A stretch of 64,000 nt of DNA from an uncultured Jannaschia sp. (GCA_947494145.1 CANLTZ010000015.1:1-64000), one strand, 5' to 3'; counted from the stretch's first letter, positions 1 through 8,874 are shown. Notes: generated by a model not told the origin, from the sequence alone. A program made the numbers and translations.

Positions 1-41
1 CTACGCAGCTCTGGATAGATCAGACATAGCCGCGTAACTAA

Positions 42-557
42 GATCAATCAGCCTCCGGCAAACCCGGCGCGGTTCACGGTGATTTGAACGGCTTCGCTTG
101 GCGTCACTATGACGGAACCAATTTGACGCTGACTCAGAACAAGACTGGTGTCGCGCTTCTGCTGCCTTGCACGCCAAATCTCAAAATCGAGCTTGAACAA
201 CTGAAAGAAGCCTTGGGGGACAAGGCCAACCCAGACCGTCCGATACTTGCCAATGAAGACGGGTCGCCGATGAGCTACTTCAAGATCGCTCGAATAATGC
301 GGGACGAGCGGAAGCGGTTGGGAGTGTTGGCTCACGACCTGCATGCTTTGCGCTATCGCGGCGTCATGGAGTTGGCTTGGGCAGGCTGCGATGACGACGA
401 GATCATGAGCTACAGCGGACACAAGACCAAAAAAATGGTCATCAAGTACGCTGGATTTGCCCGTCAAATCATGCGCGCCGGTACGGCAGCCGAGAAGAGA
501 AAGCTGTGGGAGCAGCTTTTGAACGAAACGAGCACAAAACAAGAAAGTGATACCTGA
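42..557 (+). pseudogene. Tyrosine recombinase (phage-type integrase), C-terminal remnant
   Basis: The reading frame encodes the C-terminal half of a tyrosine recombinase catalytic domain. Visible motifs are HALRYRG (box II H-x-x-R region), SGHKT (the second catalytic His) and a Tyr in KYAGFARQ as the likely nucleophile. The first catalytic Arg (usually in TGxR) and the DNA-binding N-terminus are missing. The frame is closed upstream by TAA at 39, and no other frame in the first 80 bases gives a clear continuation. The only usable in-window start is TTG at 84, inside the conserved fold. It stops 45 bp before the 3' end of tRNA-Cys, the usual place for an integrase beside its attachment site. 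It is therefore a truncated or frameshifted integrase, unless the 5' part lies outside the window in another frame. Confidence 0.75.
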
Positions 558-602
558 GGTGATACCACATGAGACGCAAAACTAGTAAGTCATTGAAAAT
601 AT

Positions 603-676
603 TGGAGGCGAGTACCGGAATCGAACCGGTGTACACGGATTTGCAATCCGCTGCGTAACCACTCCGCCAACTCGCC
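603..676 (-). tRNA. tRNA-Cys (GCA)
   Basis: On the minus strand a 74-nt cloverleaf reads from GGCGAGT to an encoded CCA. The anticodon arm is GCGGA-TTGCAAA-TCCGT, giving anticodon GCA (Cys). The T-arm with GGTTCGATTCC is intact. The acceptor 5' strand GGCGAGT pairs with ACTCGCC. The 3' end faces the integrase remnant, so this tRNA is the likely attB of an element extending to the left. Confidence 0.95.
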
Positions 677-812
677 GCTGGGGTGAGTGCGGCATACCTC
701 GCACAGACGGGGGCCGCAAGACGCCCGCAGGGGCTTTCAGCGTTGCGCGATGGGGGCATCCGTGCTTTCAGAGATTAACGAATAAGTGATCGACAAGGTT
801 CGGATCAGAAAA

Positions 813-1466
813 ATGGCAGGCTCGCAGTCCTTGCGAACGATGATGGTGGATACGCAGGTCCGCCCGTCGGACGTGACCAAGTTCCCGATCATCGCGGCAA
901 TGCTGGACGTGCCGCGCGAAGACTTTGTGCCGTCTGCCGTGCAAGACGTGGCCTATATGGATGCGCCTTTGGCGCTCGGCGCGGGCCGGGAAATGCCCGA
1001 GGCGCGGACGCTGGCGAAAATGCTCGATGCGCTGGACATCCAGGCGACGGACCAGGTTCTGATCATCGGTGGGGGCTATGGCTATTCTGCGGCCGTGCTG
1101 GCGCATATGGCCGACTCCGTCGTTATGGTCGAAGACGATGCCGACATGGTGGGCGAGGCCGAAGCGGCCCTGGCCCGGGCCGACATTCTGAATGCTGCCG
1201 TTCTTGAGGGTGTCTTGGCCGAGGGGGCGCCGAAAGCGGCCCCTTTCGACGTGATCTTGGTGGAAGGCGGGGTGGAGGCGATGCCCGGCGCCCTGACGGA
1301 CCAATTGCGCGAAGGCGGACGTATCGCCGCCATCTTCCAAACCGGCGCCCTAGGCGAGGTTCGCATCGGTCATCGCATCGATGGAAACACCGCTTGGCGC
1401 TTTGATTTCAACGCTGCCGCACCCGTTCTGCCTGGCTTTGGGGCAACCCGAAGCTTCACGCTTTGA
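813..1466 (+). CDS. Protein-L-isoaspartate O-methyltransferase-like protein (divergent)
   Basis: This is a class I SAM-dependent methyltransferase of the PCMT family, 217 aa from the ATG at 813; a GTG at 786 would add nine residues. The family repairs L-isoaspartyl residues using SAM. VDTQVRPSDVT and VPREDFVP near the N-terminus are family hallmarks, and IIGGGYGYSAAVLA is the SAM-binding loop. The loop lacks the usual acidic residue (E/D-x-G-x-G). The GQTIS substrate motif of true PCMTs is replaced by GAGREMPEAR, so repair activity is doubtful. I chose 813 because relatives I know begin about this far before the DTQVRP motif; neither start has a strong ribosome binding site. It lies just upstream of tolC with 25 bp between them, so co-transcription is likely. 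Confidence 0.8.
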   Translation: MAGSQSLRTMMVDTQVRPSDVTKFPIIAAMLDVPREDFVPSAVQDVAYMDAPLALGAGREMPEARTLAKMLDALDIQATDQVLIIGGGYGYSAAVLAHMADSVVMVEDDADMVGEAEAALARADILNAAVLEGVLAEGAPKAAPFDVILVEGGVEAMPGALTDQLREGGRIAAIFQTGALGEVRIGHRIDGNTAWRFDFNAAAPVLPGFGATRSFTL

Positions 1467-1491
1467 CATGTTCCGCCCGAGGGAGGCGCAG

Positions 1492-2871
1492 ATGAAAAAT
1501 CCAACGATAAAAGGGCTGTTGACCGCGTTTGTGTTTGGCATGACGGTCGTTCCCGTTGCTGCTGAAACGCTGACCGATGCGCTGATCCATGCGTACCGGA
1601 ACTCTCCGTCCCTGGAACAACAGCGGTTGCTGCTTCAGATCGAAGATGACGATGTCGCCATCGCACTTGCAGCCTTGCGGCCCACTGTCTCCTTCCAAAC
1701 AGAGATTTCGGGGACGCTGACTGAAGACACGGTCGGGACTGATGCAGTCACGACCGACGCGTCGTTGCGGCTGATCCTTGATTACACGCTTCTGGATGGC
1801 GGACAAAGGCGCTTGCGGTTCGGCGCGGCGAAAGAAGCTGTCTTAGCGGCACGGTGGAATCTGATCGAATTCGAACAAACCGTGCTTCTCGACGCGGTAA
1901 ATGCTTACTTGGTGCTGCGGGAAGCGGTCCTGATCGTAGACGTGCGTGAAAGCAACGTCCGGCTGCTGGAGCAGCAATTGCGCGCCGCCCAAGACAGGTT
2001 CGATGTTGGCGAAGTGACCCGGACGGATGTTGCAATCGCAGATTCGCGTCTTGCCGCAGCGCGTTCATCCCTCGCCCAGGCACGTGGGCAGGTCGACATT
2101 CAGCGCCAAGTCTACAGGCTGGCGATTGGCAAGCTTCCCTCGGGCACACTGGCAGCACCGCCCCCTGCACCAGAATTGCCACCCTCGCTCGATCGAGCTC
2201 AGGCTTTGGCTCTGCAAGTGCATCCGCTTATCCTAGCGGGGCAGCATAATGTCACATCACTAACGCTGCTGGCAGATGCGGCTGAGGCGGATCGTCTCCC
2301 AACGGTGTCGGTGCAGGGTCGGGCCATCCGCTCGAAACCCGATGTCAGCACGGTTGTTGGCGCCATTACGGGCGACGTCCCAATATATACCGGTGGGCGG
2401 CTTTCAGCATTGAACCGCCAAGCCATTCTGAATGCCCAAGCTGCGCGCGCAGCTTTGCAGCAGACAGCCCGCGTTATAACAGAAGATGTAGGCCGGGCCT
2501 GGGCCAACCTGGAAATCGCGCGCGCGCAAATCGTGGCCAACCGCGAAGGGGTGCGCGCGGCGCAGCTGGCCTTTGAAGGATTCCGCGAAGAGGCGCTGCT
2601 CGGCGCGCGGACGACCCTGGATGTGCTTGATGCGGAACAGGAACTTCTGGACGCGCGCACGGCAGTTCTGACCGCCGAAACGGATGCCTTGCAGGCCGTC
2701 TATGCCGTATTGGCCTCGGTCGGGCTGCTGACGACCGAGCACCTTGGCCTGTCGGTCGAACGCTATGATCCGTCGGAATACTACCGGACGGTGTCGAACG
2801 CGCCTGCGGCTTCGCCGTCTGCTCAGGGCAGCCGGTTGGACAGTGTTTTGCGGCGTTTCGGTCGCAACTGA
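1492..2871 (+). CDS. tolC: TolC family outer membrane efflux/secretion protein
   Basis: A 459-residue protein with an N-terminal signal peptide (hydrophobic core GLLTAFVFGM, likely cleavage after PVAA near residue 24). Two repeated coiled-coil halves typical of outer membrane efflux proteins follow: ETLTDALIHAYRNSPSLE opens the first, and LPPSLDRAQALALQVHPLI opens the second. The TolC family forms trimeric channels spanning the outer membrane and periplasm and docks with ABC, RND or type I secretion pumps. No pump gene is adjacent, so the partner is unknown. The ATG at 1492 follows GGGAGG; upstream in-frame ATGs overlap the preceding gene and would precede the signal peptide. A GC-rich hairpin lies just downstream. 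Confidence 0.93.
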   Translation: MKNPTIKGLLTAFVFGMTVVPVAAETLTDALIHAYRNSPSLEQQRLLLQIEDDDVAIALAALRPTVSFQTEISGTLTEDTVGTDAVTTDASLRLILDYTLLDGGQRRLRFGAAKEAVLAARWNLIEFEQTVLLDAVNAYLVLREAVLIVDVRESNVRLLEQQLRAAQDRFDVGEVTRTDVAIADSRLAAARSSLAQARGQVDIQRQVYRLAIGKLPSGTLAAPPPAPELPPSLDRAQALALQVHPLILAGQHNVTSLTLLADAAEADRLPTVSVQGRAIRSKPDVSTVVGAITGDVPIYTGGRLSALNRQAILNAQAARAALQQTARVITEDVGRAWANLEIARAQIVANREGVRAAQLAFEGFREEALLGARTTLDVLDAEQELLDARTAVLTAETDALQAVYAVLASVGLLTTEHLGLSVERYDPSEYYRTVSNAPAASPSAQGSRLDSVLRRFGRN

Positions 2872-2903
2872 GCGAAGTGTTAACGTTTCTTTAAGGCTGT
2901 GCT

Positions 2904-2923
2904 GGACGGGGGCGACCCCGTCC
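2904..2923 (+). terminator. Perfect hairpin after tolC
   Basis: GGACGGGG and CCCCGTCC form a perfect 8-bp stem closed by the stable tetraloop GCGA, 33 bp after the tolC stop. There is no downstream T-run, so it may act as an mRNA 3'-end stabiliser or a weak terminator rather than a classical intrinsic terminator. Confidence 0.5.
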
Positions 2924-2996
2924 ATGCTATTATGCTGGTCGGTCGTGGGGCGCGAAGACCCCGCGACGGGGCAATGGATTTCGGAGCGGAAACGAT

Positions 2997-3992
2997 ATGG
3001 CGCAGACCCAAGATATCGAGGATGTGCTGTCCTCCATCCGCAGGCTCGTGGCGACGGACAACACGACACCGGCGAAACCTTCCCAGGACGTTGACGCTCC
3101 AAAGGCGGAGTCAGAGGCGTTGGTCCTGGCACCCACCCAGCGCGTAACCGAGCCCGAGGACCCCTTTCAGACCATACAATCCGTAGACCAAGATGACCCC
3201 GAGGCACGAAATGCCGAGTCCTCAAGCGAGACTGGGTCGCAGGGCGCTGTCGCCTTCAGCCATGACCTGGGGGGTCAGCGCATGGATGCTTGGATCGCCC
3301 CTGCCCCCATCGCTGCGCCGATGTCTGACGGCTTTGGCGAAGGCGCTAGTTTCGCGCCTTTCCGTCATATGGCGCCTTCCGACCAGAGCCATTTGGATCA
3401 AGCTGCCAACGACACTGGCACTCTCATTCTCAACAGCGAAGACGCGGAGGCGCAGCCAGAGCGCGTTGACGTTGGGGCCGTGCGGGCTGCACTCGACAAG
3501 ATATCTGCCCCGGCAGCGCCCGAGGCCGATGCACCTGCCATGTCTAACGGATTCGATACGGGTGCGATGCCGCCCCCGAGCGAGCCGGTGCAAGCCATGG
3601 ACGGCGAAATCCTGACGCCAGCGGAAGAACAGGCGCTACACCGGCAGCAGGACGCGCAAGATGCAGGGTTCGATGCCGCAGCGGTCGAAGCGGCCTTGGA
3701 TGCACCGTTGGACGAGTATGGGACCGCGCATCGGGATGGGGTGCATGGGACAGCTCAGGCCGCTGAAGAGCCGCCAGTGGTGGATGCGGCGCTTTGGGCA
3801 GAGGACGAAGAGGTCATCGAAGATGGCCTGGCCGAGCTTGAGGTGGATGCCGATGAACGGCTGCGCGAGTTGATTGCCGATGTCGTGCGTGAAGAGCTTT
3901 CGGGTGAATTGGGCGAGCGGATCACGCGCAATGTGCGCAAACTTGTCCGTCGCGAAGTGCGCCAATTGCTAACATCTGACGAATTTGATTGA
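2997..3992 (+). CDS. DUF2497 / PopZ-like polar organising protein
   Basis: A 331-aa acidic, Pro/Ala/Glu-rich protein. It starts with a short conserved helix (DIEDVLSSIRRLV), has a long low-complexity linker, and ends in a conserved charged helical region (about residues 270-331) with RLRELIADVVREEL and RNVRKLVRREVRQLL. This architecture of N-terminal helix, disordered acidic middle and C-terminal oligomerisation helices is that of the DUF2497 family, which includes the polar scaffold PopZ of Caulobacter. A role as a polar scaffold is inference here; the middle is not obviously alignable. The order PCMT-like, tolC, DUF2497 recurs in the family. A bidirectional terminator follows. Confidence 0.75.
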   Translation: MAQTQDIEDVLSSIRRLVATDNTTPAKPSQDVDAPKAESEALVLAPTQRVTEPEDPFQTIQSVDQDDPEARNAESSSETGSQGAVAFSHDLGGQRMDAWIAPAPIAAPMSDGFGEGASFAPFRHMAPSDQSHLDQAANDTGTLILNSEDAEAQPERVDVGAVRAALDKISAPAAPEADAPAMSNGFDTGAMPPPSEPVQAMDGEILTPAEEQALHRQQDAQDAGFDAAAVEAALDAPLDEYGTAHRDGVHGTAQAAEEPPVVDAALWAEDEEVIEDGLAELEVDADERLRELIADVVREELSGELGERITRNVRKLVRREVRQLLTSDEFD

Positions 3993-4040
3993 GGCCCGGG
4001 TCGGGCGCGAAATTCCGCCCTGCCACAACCCCAAACGTGA

Positions 4041-4076
4041 AAAACGCCGCACTGGTTCGCAACCGCGCGGCGTTTT
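4041..4076. terminator. Bidirectional intrinsic terminator
   Basis: AAAACGCCGC (4041-4050) pairs perfectly with GCGGCGTTTT (4067-4076) across a 16-nt loop. It lies between two convergent genes (the PopZ-like gene on plus, the DUF6280 gene on minus). The T-rich end on plus and the A-rich start (T-rich on minus) allow it to serve both. Confidence 0.75.
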
Positions 4077-4116
4077 CTAAGATGTATCGCTGGCCATCTG
4101 GCTGGCGCGGACAGGC

Positions 4117-4446
4117 TCAGGCGGCTTCCGCGGCCTCGGCCAGTTCGGCGGCCTGGCGACGTTCGCTTTCCTCACGCGACAGCGCGACCGACGTGCGCAC
4201 GCCACGGCTCACGAACTCCATAAGACCGGCAACAACGCGTTCGTTGGGGTCAATCCCGGCGCACGACAAAACCTCGCGGCCATCGCGAGACCGCGCCCAC
4301 CGAGCAATCTGCTCCGGCCCGTTGCCAAACTTCTTGTCGTCAGAAATGGCGTCGTCCAGCGCAGCTAGGACCACGGCGGCGAAAAGCTTGCGGGCACGTT
4401 GCCCTTGTTCAAAGTTGAACGCCGTCGCATCCACGAAATCGGTCAT
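4117..4446 (-). CDS. DUF6280 family protein
   Basis: A 109-aa protein beginning MTDFVDATAFNFEQGQRARK. The compact conserved core includes AALDDAISDDKKFGNGPEQI, SRDGREVL and GIDPNERVV, followed by an Ala/Glu-rich tail. It matches the small uncharacterised DUF6280 proteins I associate with Rhodobacterales. Function is unknown; no signal peptide or membrane segment is visible, so it is probably cytoplasmic. The ATG at 4446 is chosen because GGAGAG lies at the right distance upstream; the ATG at 4461 would overlap that ribosome binding site. The gene is divergent from efp across about 275 bp that presumably holds both promoters. Confidence 0.8.
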   Translation of the reverse strand: MTDFVDATAFNFEQGQRARKLFAAVVLAALDDAISDDKKFGNGPEQIARWARSRDGREVLSCAGIDPNERVVAGLMEFVSRGVRTSVALSREESERRQAAELAEAAEAA

Positions 4447-4575
4447 ACCCGCTCTCTCCATTATAGCTCTTGCATCTTCCCCGTTGCGTTGCCCTAACAC
4501 ATGCCCGACTGATTCGCGCTATGCATTCTGGTAATACCACAGTTGCGCCCAGCGCATGTCAGCCTGGACGCACCT

Positions 4576-4587
4576 ACCAAATTTGGT
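4576..4587. promoter_or_regulatory. 12-bp palindrome in the divergent promoter region
   Basis: ACCAAATTTGGT is a perfect 12-bp palindrome in the intergenic region between the DUF6280 gene (minus) and efp (plus). It could be an operator, but only one copy is seen and no regulator is linked to it. Confidence 0.2.
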
Positions 4588-4721
4588 CTGGGGCAACCCT
4601 CTACTGGAACTACATATGGCCAACGGCGAGATTCGATCAACCTTTTGTCAACATTTGGCCATATTGCCCTGGCTGACCCCTGGGGCTATCCACACGCCAC
4701 CTTTCGAACCGCGAGCGTCCC

Positions 4722-5285
4722 ATGCCCAAAATCAACGGCAATGAAATCCGTCCCGGCAATGTGTTGGAACATGAAGGCCATCTTTGGTCCGCCGTGAAGG
4801 TGGACCACGTCAAACCCGGCAAGGGCGGTGCCTTTGCCCAGGTCGAAATGCGTAACTTGCGCAACGGCTCCAAGCTGAATGAACGGTTTCGCAGCGCCGA
4901 CAAGGTGGAACGGGTCCGATTGGAGCAGAAAGACCAGCAGTTTCTGTATGAAACCGATGGGCGTTTGGTGTTCATGGACACCACGACTTACGACCAAGTG
5001 GAGTTGGACGCCGAAATTCTGGGCGACCGCCGCCCCTTCCTGCAAGACGGGATGATGGTGCAGGTGGAGTATTACGACGACGAAGCGCTCAACGCGACGC
5101 TGCCGCAGAAGGTGACCTGCAAGATCGTCGAGACGGAGCCGGTGGTCAAAGGCCAGACGGCCGCCAACAGCTTCAAGCCCGCCGTGCTGGACAATGGCGT
5201 CCGCGTCATGGTGCCGCCCTTTGTCGGGCCGGATGAAGATATCGTCGTAAATACGGAAACGATGGAATATTCCGAGCGAGCCTAG
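4722..5285 (+). CDS. efp: Elongation factor P
   Basis: A 187-aa protein of normal EF-P length with the three-barrel fold. It begins [19 protein letters not shown]. The loop KPGKGGAF places Lys34 at the tip of domain I, the position that is lysylated or otherwise modified in many bacteria. The C-terminal barrel ends with [17 protein letters not shown] binds between the P and E sites of the ribosome and relieves stalling at polyproline stretches. No EpmA/EpmB or EarP modification gene is seen nearby. Monocistronic, transcribed away from the DUF6280 gene. Confidence 0.97.
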   Translation: MPKINGNEIRPGNVLEHEGHLWSAVKVDHVKPGKGGAFAQVEMRNLRNGSKLNERFRSADKVERVRLEQKDQQFLYETDGRLVFMDTTTYDQVELDAEILGDRRPFLQDGMMVQVEYYDDEALNATLPQKVTCKIVETEPVVKGQTAANSFKPAVLDNGVRVMVPPFVGPDEDIVVNTETMEYSERA

Positions 5286-5442
5286 GGGTCAAAGGCGTGG
5301 CCCCATCCACTTGGCCATCGACCGGACCAAGACCAGCAGGACGCCGGTCCATCCATCGACGGACCGGCCCCGGGCCTGGCGATAGACCAGCTTGCACATA
5401 AGGGCATGGCAATCGTGCGAGGGCTGGGGCGGTTGAAGGACC

Positions 5443-6033
5443 CTACCCCGCCCCGACCATGCCCCGCGCCATGGCGGCATAGATCTCCCCCACCCGGTCG
5501 CGGTCCAGGCGGCCATCCTCGCGAAACCAGGTGTTCACCCCGGTCAACATCGCGATAAGCGCCATGCCGGCCACGCGCACATCGCCCACCTGCATCTGCC
5601 CCAATGCCACGCCATCGCGCAGAATGCCCTCTGGCACCGCCTCATAGCGACGGCGCAGTGCCTCGATGACGGTGAAATTATCGGGCTCCAACGCGCGAAG
5701 TTCCATGTAGGCGACGAAGACCGCATCGGGCCGCTCAATGTGGAAGCCGATATGGAAGCGCACGAAGCTGTCCAGCCGAGCCATGGGCGCGCCGCCGGGG
5801 TCGGCGGCCTGCCAGGCGATCAGAACCTCTTCCAGATGGGCGCGCATCAGGCCCGCCAAAAGCGTCTGCTTGTCGGGTGTGTAATGGTAAAGCGCCCCTG
5901 CCCCGATGCCGACCTCAGCCGCGATCATCCGCATGGAGACGGCGGCATAGCCATGGGCGGCGAAAAGACGCTCGGCGGCGGCAAGAACGCGGGGGCGGGT
6001 CACGCCGGCATCTGATCCGCTGGGTCGGGCCAT
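5443..6033 (-). CDS. TetR/AcrR family transcriptional regulator
   Basis: A 196-aa protein with a canonical N-terminal TetR helix-turn-helix: RPRVLAAAERLFAAHGYAAV followed by MRMIAAEVGIGAGALYHYTP (about residues 13-55). A helical ligand-binding domain follows, containing HIGFHIERPDAVFVAYMELR. Members repress nearby or distant transport and catabolic genes and release DNA on ligand binding. The ligand is not predictable. The start at 6033 (MARPSGSD) is preferred over longer forms because it sits directly before the HTH. A divergent lipoprotein gene begins 76 bp away and is a candidate target. Confidence 0.88.
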   Translation of the reverse strand: MARPSGSDAGVTRPRVLAAAERLFAAHGYAAVSMRMIAAEVGIGAGALYHYTPDKQTLLAGLMRAHLEEVLIAWQAADPGGAPMARLDSFVRFHIGFHIERPDAVFVAYMELRALEPDNFTVIEALRRRYEAVPEGILRDGVALGQMQVGDVRVAGMALIAMLTGVNTWFREDGRLDRDRVGEIYAAMARGMVGAG

Positions 6034-6109
6034 GGCGGCACTAGAACCGAACGGGCGTTCAATTCCAAGGTGCTTGTGGGCCTCTCCGCCGCCGCCTAGG
6101 CTGCTGCGC

Positions 6110-6400
6110 ATGAGATACCTCGCGATCTTTCTGTTGCTGGCAGCCTGTTCCGCGGACCTACCCGGCCCCGATGGGGTGATATCGGAGCAATCGCGCAACC
6201 AACCCTATCCGCGCCTTCTGCCGCTGACGCCGCTTTTGGCAGAGGAGGGAATCCCGTCGCGCGCGGCCCAGGCCCAGGACGAATTGGCCGAGCGCGTGGC
6301 CCGCGGGGCAAACCGCGCGGTGCCAAGCCCCGGGACGGATGATCTGGCGGAACGCGCCCGACGCCTGCGGGAACGGGCCGCTGAATTGAACGCGCGCTAA
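6110..6400 (+). CDS. Small putative lipoprotein
   Basis: A 96-aa product with a short signal sequence, MRYLAIFLLLAACSAD. LAAC is a good lipobox, with Cys13 as the lipidated residue. The mature part is hydrophilic and ends in a charged helical stretch (RARRLRERAAELNAR). It resembles uncharacterised lipoproteins of Rhodobacterales; no function is assignable. An Ala-rich upstream extension in frame would destroy the signal peptide, so the ATG at 6110 is chosen. It is divergent from the TetR gene and 77 bp before hom. Confidence 0.7.
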   Translation: MRYLAIFLLLAACSADLPGPDGVISEQSRNQPYPRLLPLTPLLAEEGIPSRAAQAQDELAERVARGANRAVPSPGTDDLAERARRLRERAAELNAR

Positions 6401-6477
6401 GGCCGCCCCCTGCGTTGCACCCCGGCGCGCCAAGCGGTAGTTCGACGCCAACCTATCCCCACCCCGGAGATCGCACC

Positions 6478-7767
6478 ATGACCACCCCCCTCCGCCTGGG
6501 AATTGCGGGCCTTGGCACCGTCGGCGTGGGCGTTCTTCGTATCATCGAGGCCCATGGCGCGATGCTGACGGCCAGGACCGGGCGCGCGATTTCGATCAGC
6601 GCGGTCTCGGCGCGGTCACGTGGGAAGGATCGGGGCATCGATCTGTCGGGCTATGGGTGGGAAGACGACCCTGTCGCCTTGGCCCATCGCTCCGATGTGG
6701 ACATCTTCGTGGAACTGATGGGCGGCTCGGACGGCCCGGCCAAGGCCGCGACCGAAGCGGCTTTGGACGCCGGCAAGCCCGTGGTCACCGCCAACAAGGC
6801 GATGCTTGCCCTGCATGGCCAAGCGCTGGCCGAGCGGGCCGAAGCGGCGGGTGTGCCGCTTCGGTTCGAAGCCGCGGTGGCCGGGGGCATCCCTTGCATC
6901 AAGGCCCTGACCGAAGGGCTGGCGGGGAACGCGATCACCCGGGTGTCCGGCGTGATGAACGGGACGTGCAACTACATCCTGACCCGCATGGAATCCTCGG
7001 GCCTGCCCTATGCCGATATTTTTGAAGAAGCCCGCGCCCTAGGCTATTTGGAAGCGGACCCTACTCTGGATGTGGGCGGCATCGATGCAGGGCACAAATT
7101 GGCGCTTCTAGCGGCCATCGCGTTCGGCACACAGGTGGATTTCGACGGCGTGGAGCTTCAGGGGATCGAGAAGGTCAGTATCGACGATATCCGCCGCGCG
7201 GGCGATATGGGCTACCGCATCAAGCTGCTGGGTGAGGCACGCCGCACCGAGGCCGGGATCGAGCAATCCATGCGTCCCACGCTGGTGCCTGCCGCAAGTC
7301 CGCTGGGTCAATTGGAAGGCGGGACCAACATGATCGTCATCGAAGGCGATGCGGTGGGCCAGATCGTACTGCGCGGCGCGGGCGCGGGTGAAGGGCCCAC
7401 GGCAAGCGCCGTCATGGGCGATGTCTGCGATATCGCCCGGGGGCTCAAACTGCCCACCTTCGGCCAGCCAGCCACGTCGCTGACCGCGGCGCAACGGGCC
7501 CATGCCGTGACAGAATGCGCCCACTATATCCGCATGTCACTGCGCGATGAGCCGGGGGCGCTGGCGCGGGTGGCCACGGTGCTGGGCGAGGCCGGGATTT
7601 CCATCGACCGGATGCGCCAATACGACCATCCCGGCGCCGATGCGCCGGTGCTGATCGTCACGCATCCTTGTGCGCCTGGCGCGCTCTCCTCCGCGTTGTC
7701 GGGCGTGGTTGAGACGGGCGTGGTCACCGAAGACCCCGTCGCCCTCCAAATCCAGGTGCCATCATGA
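6478..7767 (+). CDS. hom: Homoserine dehydrogenase
   Basis: A 429-aa monofunctional homoserine dehydrogenase. It reduces aspartate semialdehyde to homoserine with NAD(P)H, the branch point to threonine and methionine. The N-terminal Rossmann motif is GIAGLGTVGVGVL. The catalytic domain holds VVTANKAML, GGIPCIK, GVMNGTCNYILTRM and LGYLEADPTLDVGGIDAGHK (with the conserved Asp and Lys). The C-terminal 80 residues form an ACT domain (YIRMSLRDEPGALARVATVL), expected to bind threonine for feedback inhibition. The ATG at 6478 follows CCGGAGA. The stop overlaps the next start by 4 bp (ATGA). Confidence 0.97.
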   Translation: MTTPLRLGIAGLGTVGVGVLRIIEAHGAMLTARTGRAISISAVSARSRGKDRGIDLSGYGWEDDPVALAHRSDVDIFVELMGGSDGPAKAATEAALDAGKPVVTANKAMLALHGQALAERAEAAGVPLRFEAAVAGGIPCIKALTEGLAGNAITRVSGVMNGTCNYILTRMESSGLPYADIFEEARALGYLEADPTLDVGGIDAGHKLALLAAIAFGTQVDFDGVELQGIEKVSIDDIRRAGDMGYRIKLLGEARRTEAGIEQSMRPTLVPAASPLGQLEGGTNMIVIEGDAVGQIVLRGAGAGEGPTASAVMGDVCDIARGLKLPTFGQPATSLTAAQRAHAVTECAHYIRMSLRDEPGALARVATVLGEAGISIDRMRQYDHPGADAPVLIVTHPCAPGALSSALSGVVETGVVTEDPVALQIQVPS

Positions 7768-8792
7768 GCGTTGAGTTCCCCATCCGCTATGCCCCTGCGC
7801 AAGACCGCTATGACGGACGGATGGTCTATCGCCGCTGCGGGGCGTCGGGGCTGAAACTGCCCGCCATTTCGCTGGGGCTGTGGCACAATTTCGGCGATGA
7901 CACGCCCTATCAGACGAAGCGCGCCATCTGCCAAGCCGCCTTCGACCGGGGCATCACCCATTTCGACCTTGCCAATAATTACGGCCCTTTCCCCGGCGCG
8001 GCGGAGCGGTCCTTTGGCCAAATCCTCGACGACGATCTGCGCTATTTCCGCGATGAGCTGATCATTTCGTCCAAGGCGGGCTATGACATGTGGCCAGGGC
8101 CCTACGGCGAATGGGGCAGCCGCAAATATCTGGTGGCAAGCTGCGATCAATCGCTCAAGCGCATGGGGCTCGACTATGTCGATGTCTTCTACAGCCACCG
8201 TTTCGACCCGGACACGCCGCTGGAAGAAACGATGGGCGCGCTTGATTTCATCGTCCGCTCGGGCCGCGCGCTTTACGCGGGCATCAGCAGCTACAATGCC
8301 GAACAGACGCGCCGCGCCGCCGCCATTCTGCGCGACTTGGGCACGCCCTGCCTGATCCACCAGCCCAGCTACAGCATCCTGGACCGCTGGATCGAGCGGG
8401 ACGGGTTGCTGGACGCAGTGGATGAGCAGGGGATGGGCATGATCGTCTTCATGCCCCTGGCCCAAGGTCTGCTGACCAAGAAATACCTCGGCGGCGTGCC
8501 CGAAGGCAGCCGCGCAAGTCAGGGCAAATCCCTGGATGCCGATGGGATCACGGCTGGGATGATTGACGGGCTGAAGGCCCTCAACGAGATGGCGCAGGCC
8601 CGGGATCAGACGCTGGCCCAGATGGCGCTGGCCTGGGCGTTGCGCGACGGGCGCGTGACCTCGGCCCTGATCGGGGCGTCGCGGCCCGAGCAGGTCATCG
8701 ATTGCGCAGGCGCCGTGGGCAACCTGTCGTTCAGCGCCGAAGAACTGGCCCAGATCGACACGCTCAGCCAGGCGATCAGCCCCGCCCCCTGA
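7764..8792 (+). CDS. Aldo/keto reductase (YghZ / L-glyceraldehyde 3-phosphate reductase type)
   Basis: A 342-aa AKR14-type aldo/keto reductase. RYDGRMVYRRCGASGLKLP and ISLGLWHNFGDD are typical of the YghZ group, which reduces L-glyceraldehyde 3-phosphate and methylglyoxal with NADPH. The catalytic tetrad is visible: Asp and Tyr in FDLANNYG, Lys in SSKAGYDMWPGPYGEWGSRK, and His in YSHRFD. NADPH-binding residues lie near ALIGASRPEQV. Translation is probably coupled to hom through the ATGA overlap. Its place between hom and glpX is unusual for a detoxifying enzyme and suggests a shared operon rather than a shared pathway. Confidence 0.9.
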   Translation: MSVEFPIRYAPAQDRYDGRMVYRRCGASGLKLPAISLGLWHNFGDDTPYQTKRAICQAAFDRGITHFDLANNYGPFPGAAERSFGQILDDDLRYFRDELIISSKAGYDMWPGPYGEWGSRKYLVASCDQSLKRMGLDYVDVFYSHRFDPDTPLEETMGALDFIVRSGRALYAGISSYNAEQTRRAAAILRDLGTPCLIHQPSYSILDRWIERDGLLDAVDEQGMGMIVFMPLAQGLLTKKYLGGVPEGSRASQGKSLDADGITAGMIDGLKALNEMAQARDQTLAQMALAWALRDGRVTSALIGASRPEQVIDCAGAVGNLSFSAEELAQIDTLSQAISPAP

Positions 8793-8874
8793 CCCGGGCA
8801 GGGGCCTGACGGCTTGCCCTGCCCCGCCCCGCCCCGTAACCGGGGGCCATATTCCAAGCATGAGGGCCCATCCG

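Noticed and set aside
4576-4587. Palindrome as an operator for a named regulator
   Set aside because: Only one copy is seen and no adjacent regulator binds such a sequence to my knowledge. Reported as a low-confidence site only.
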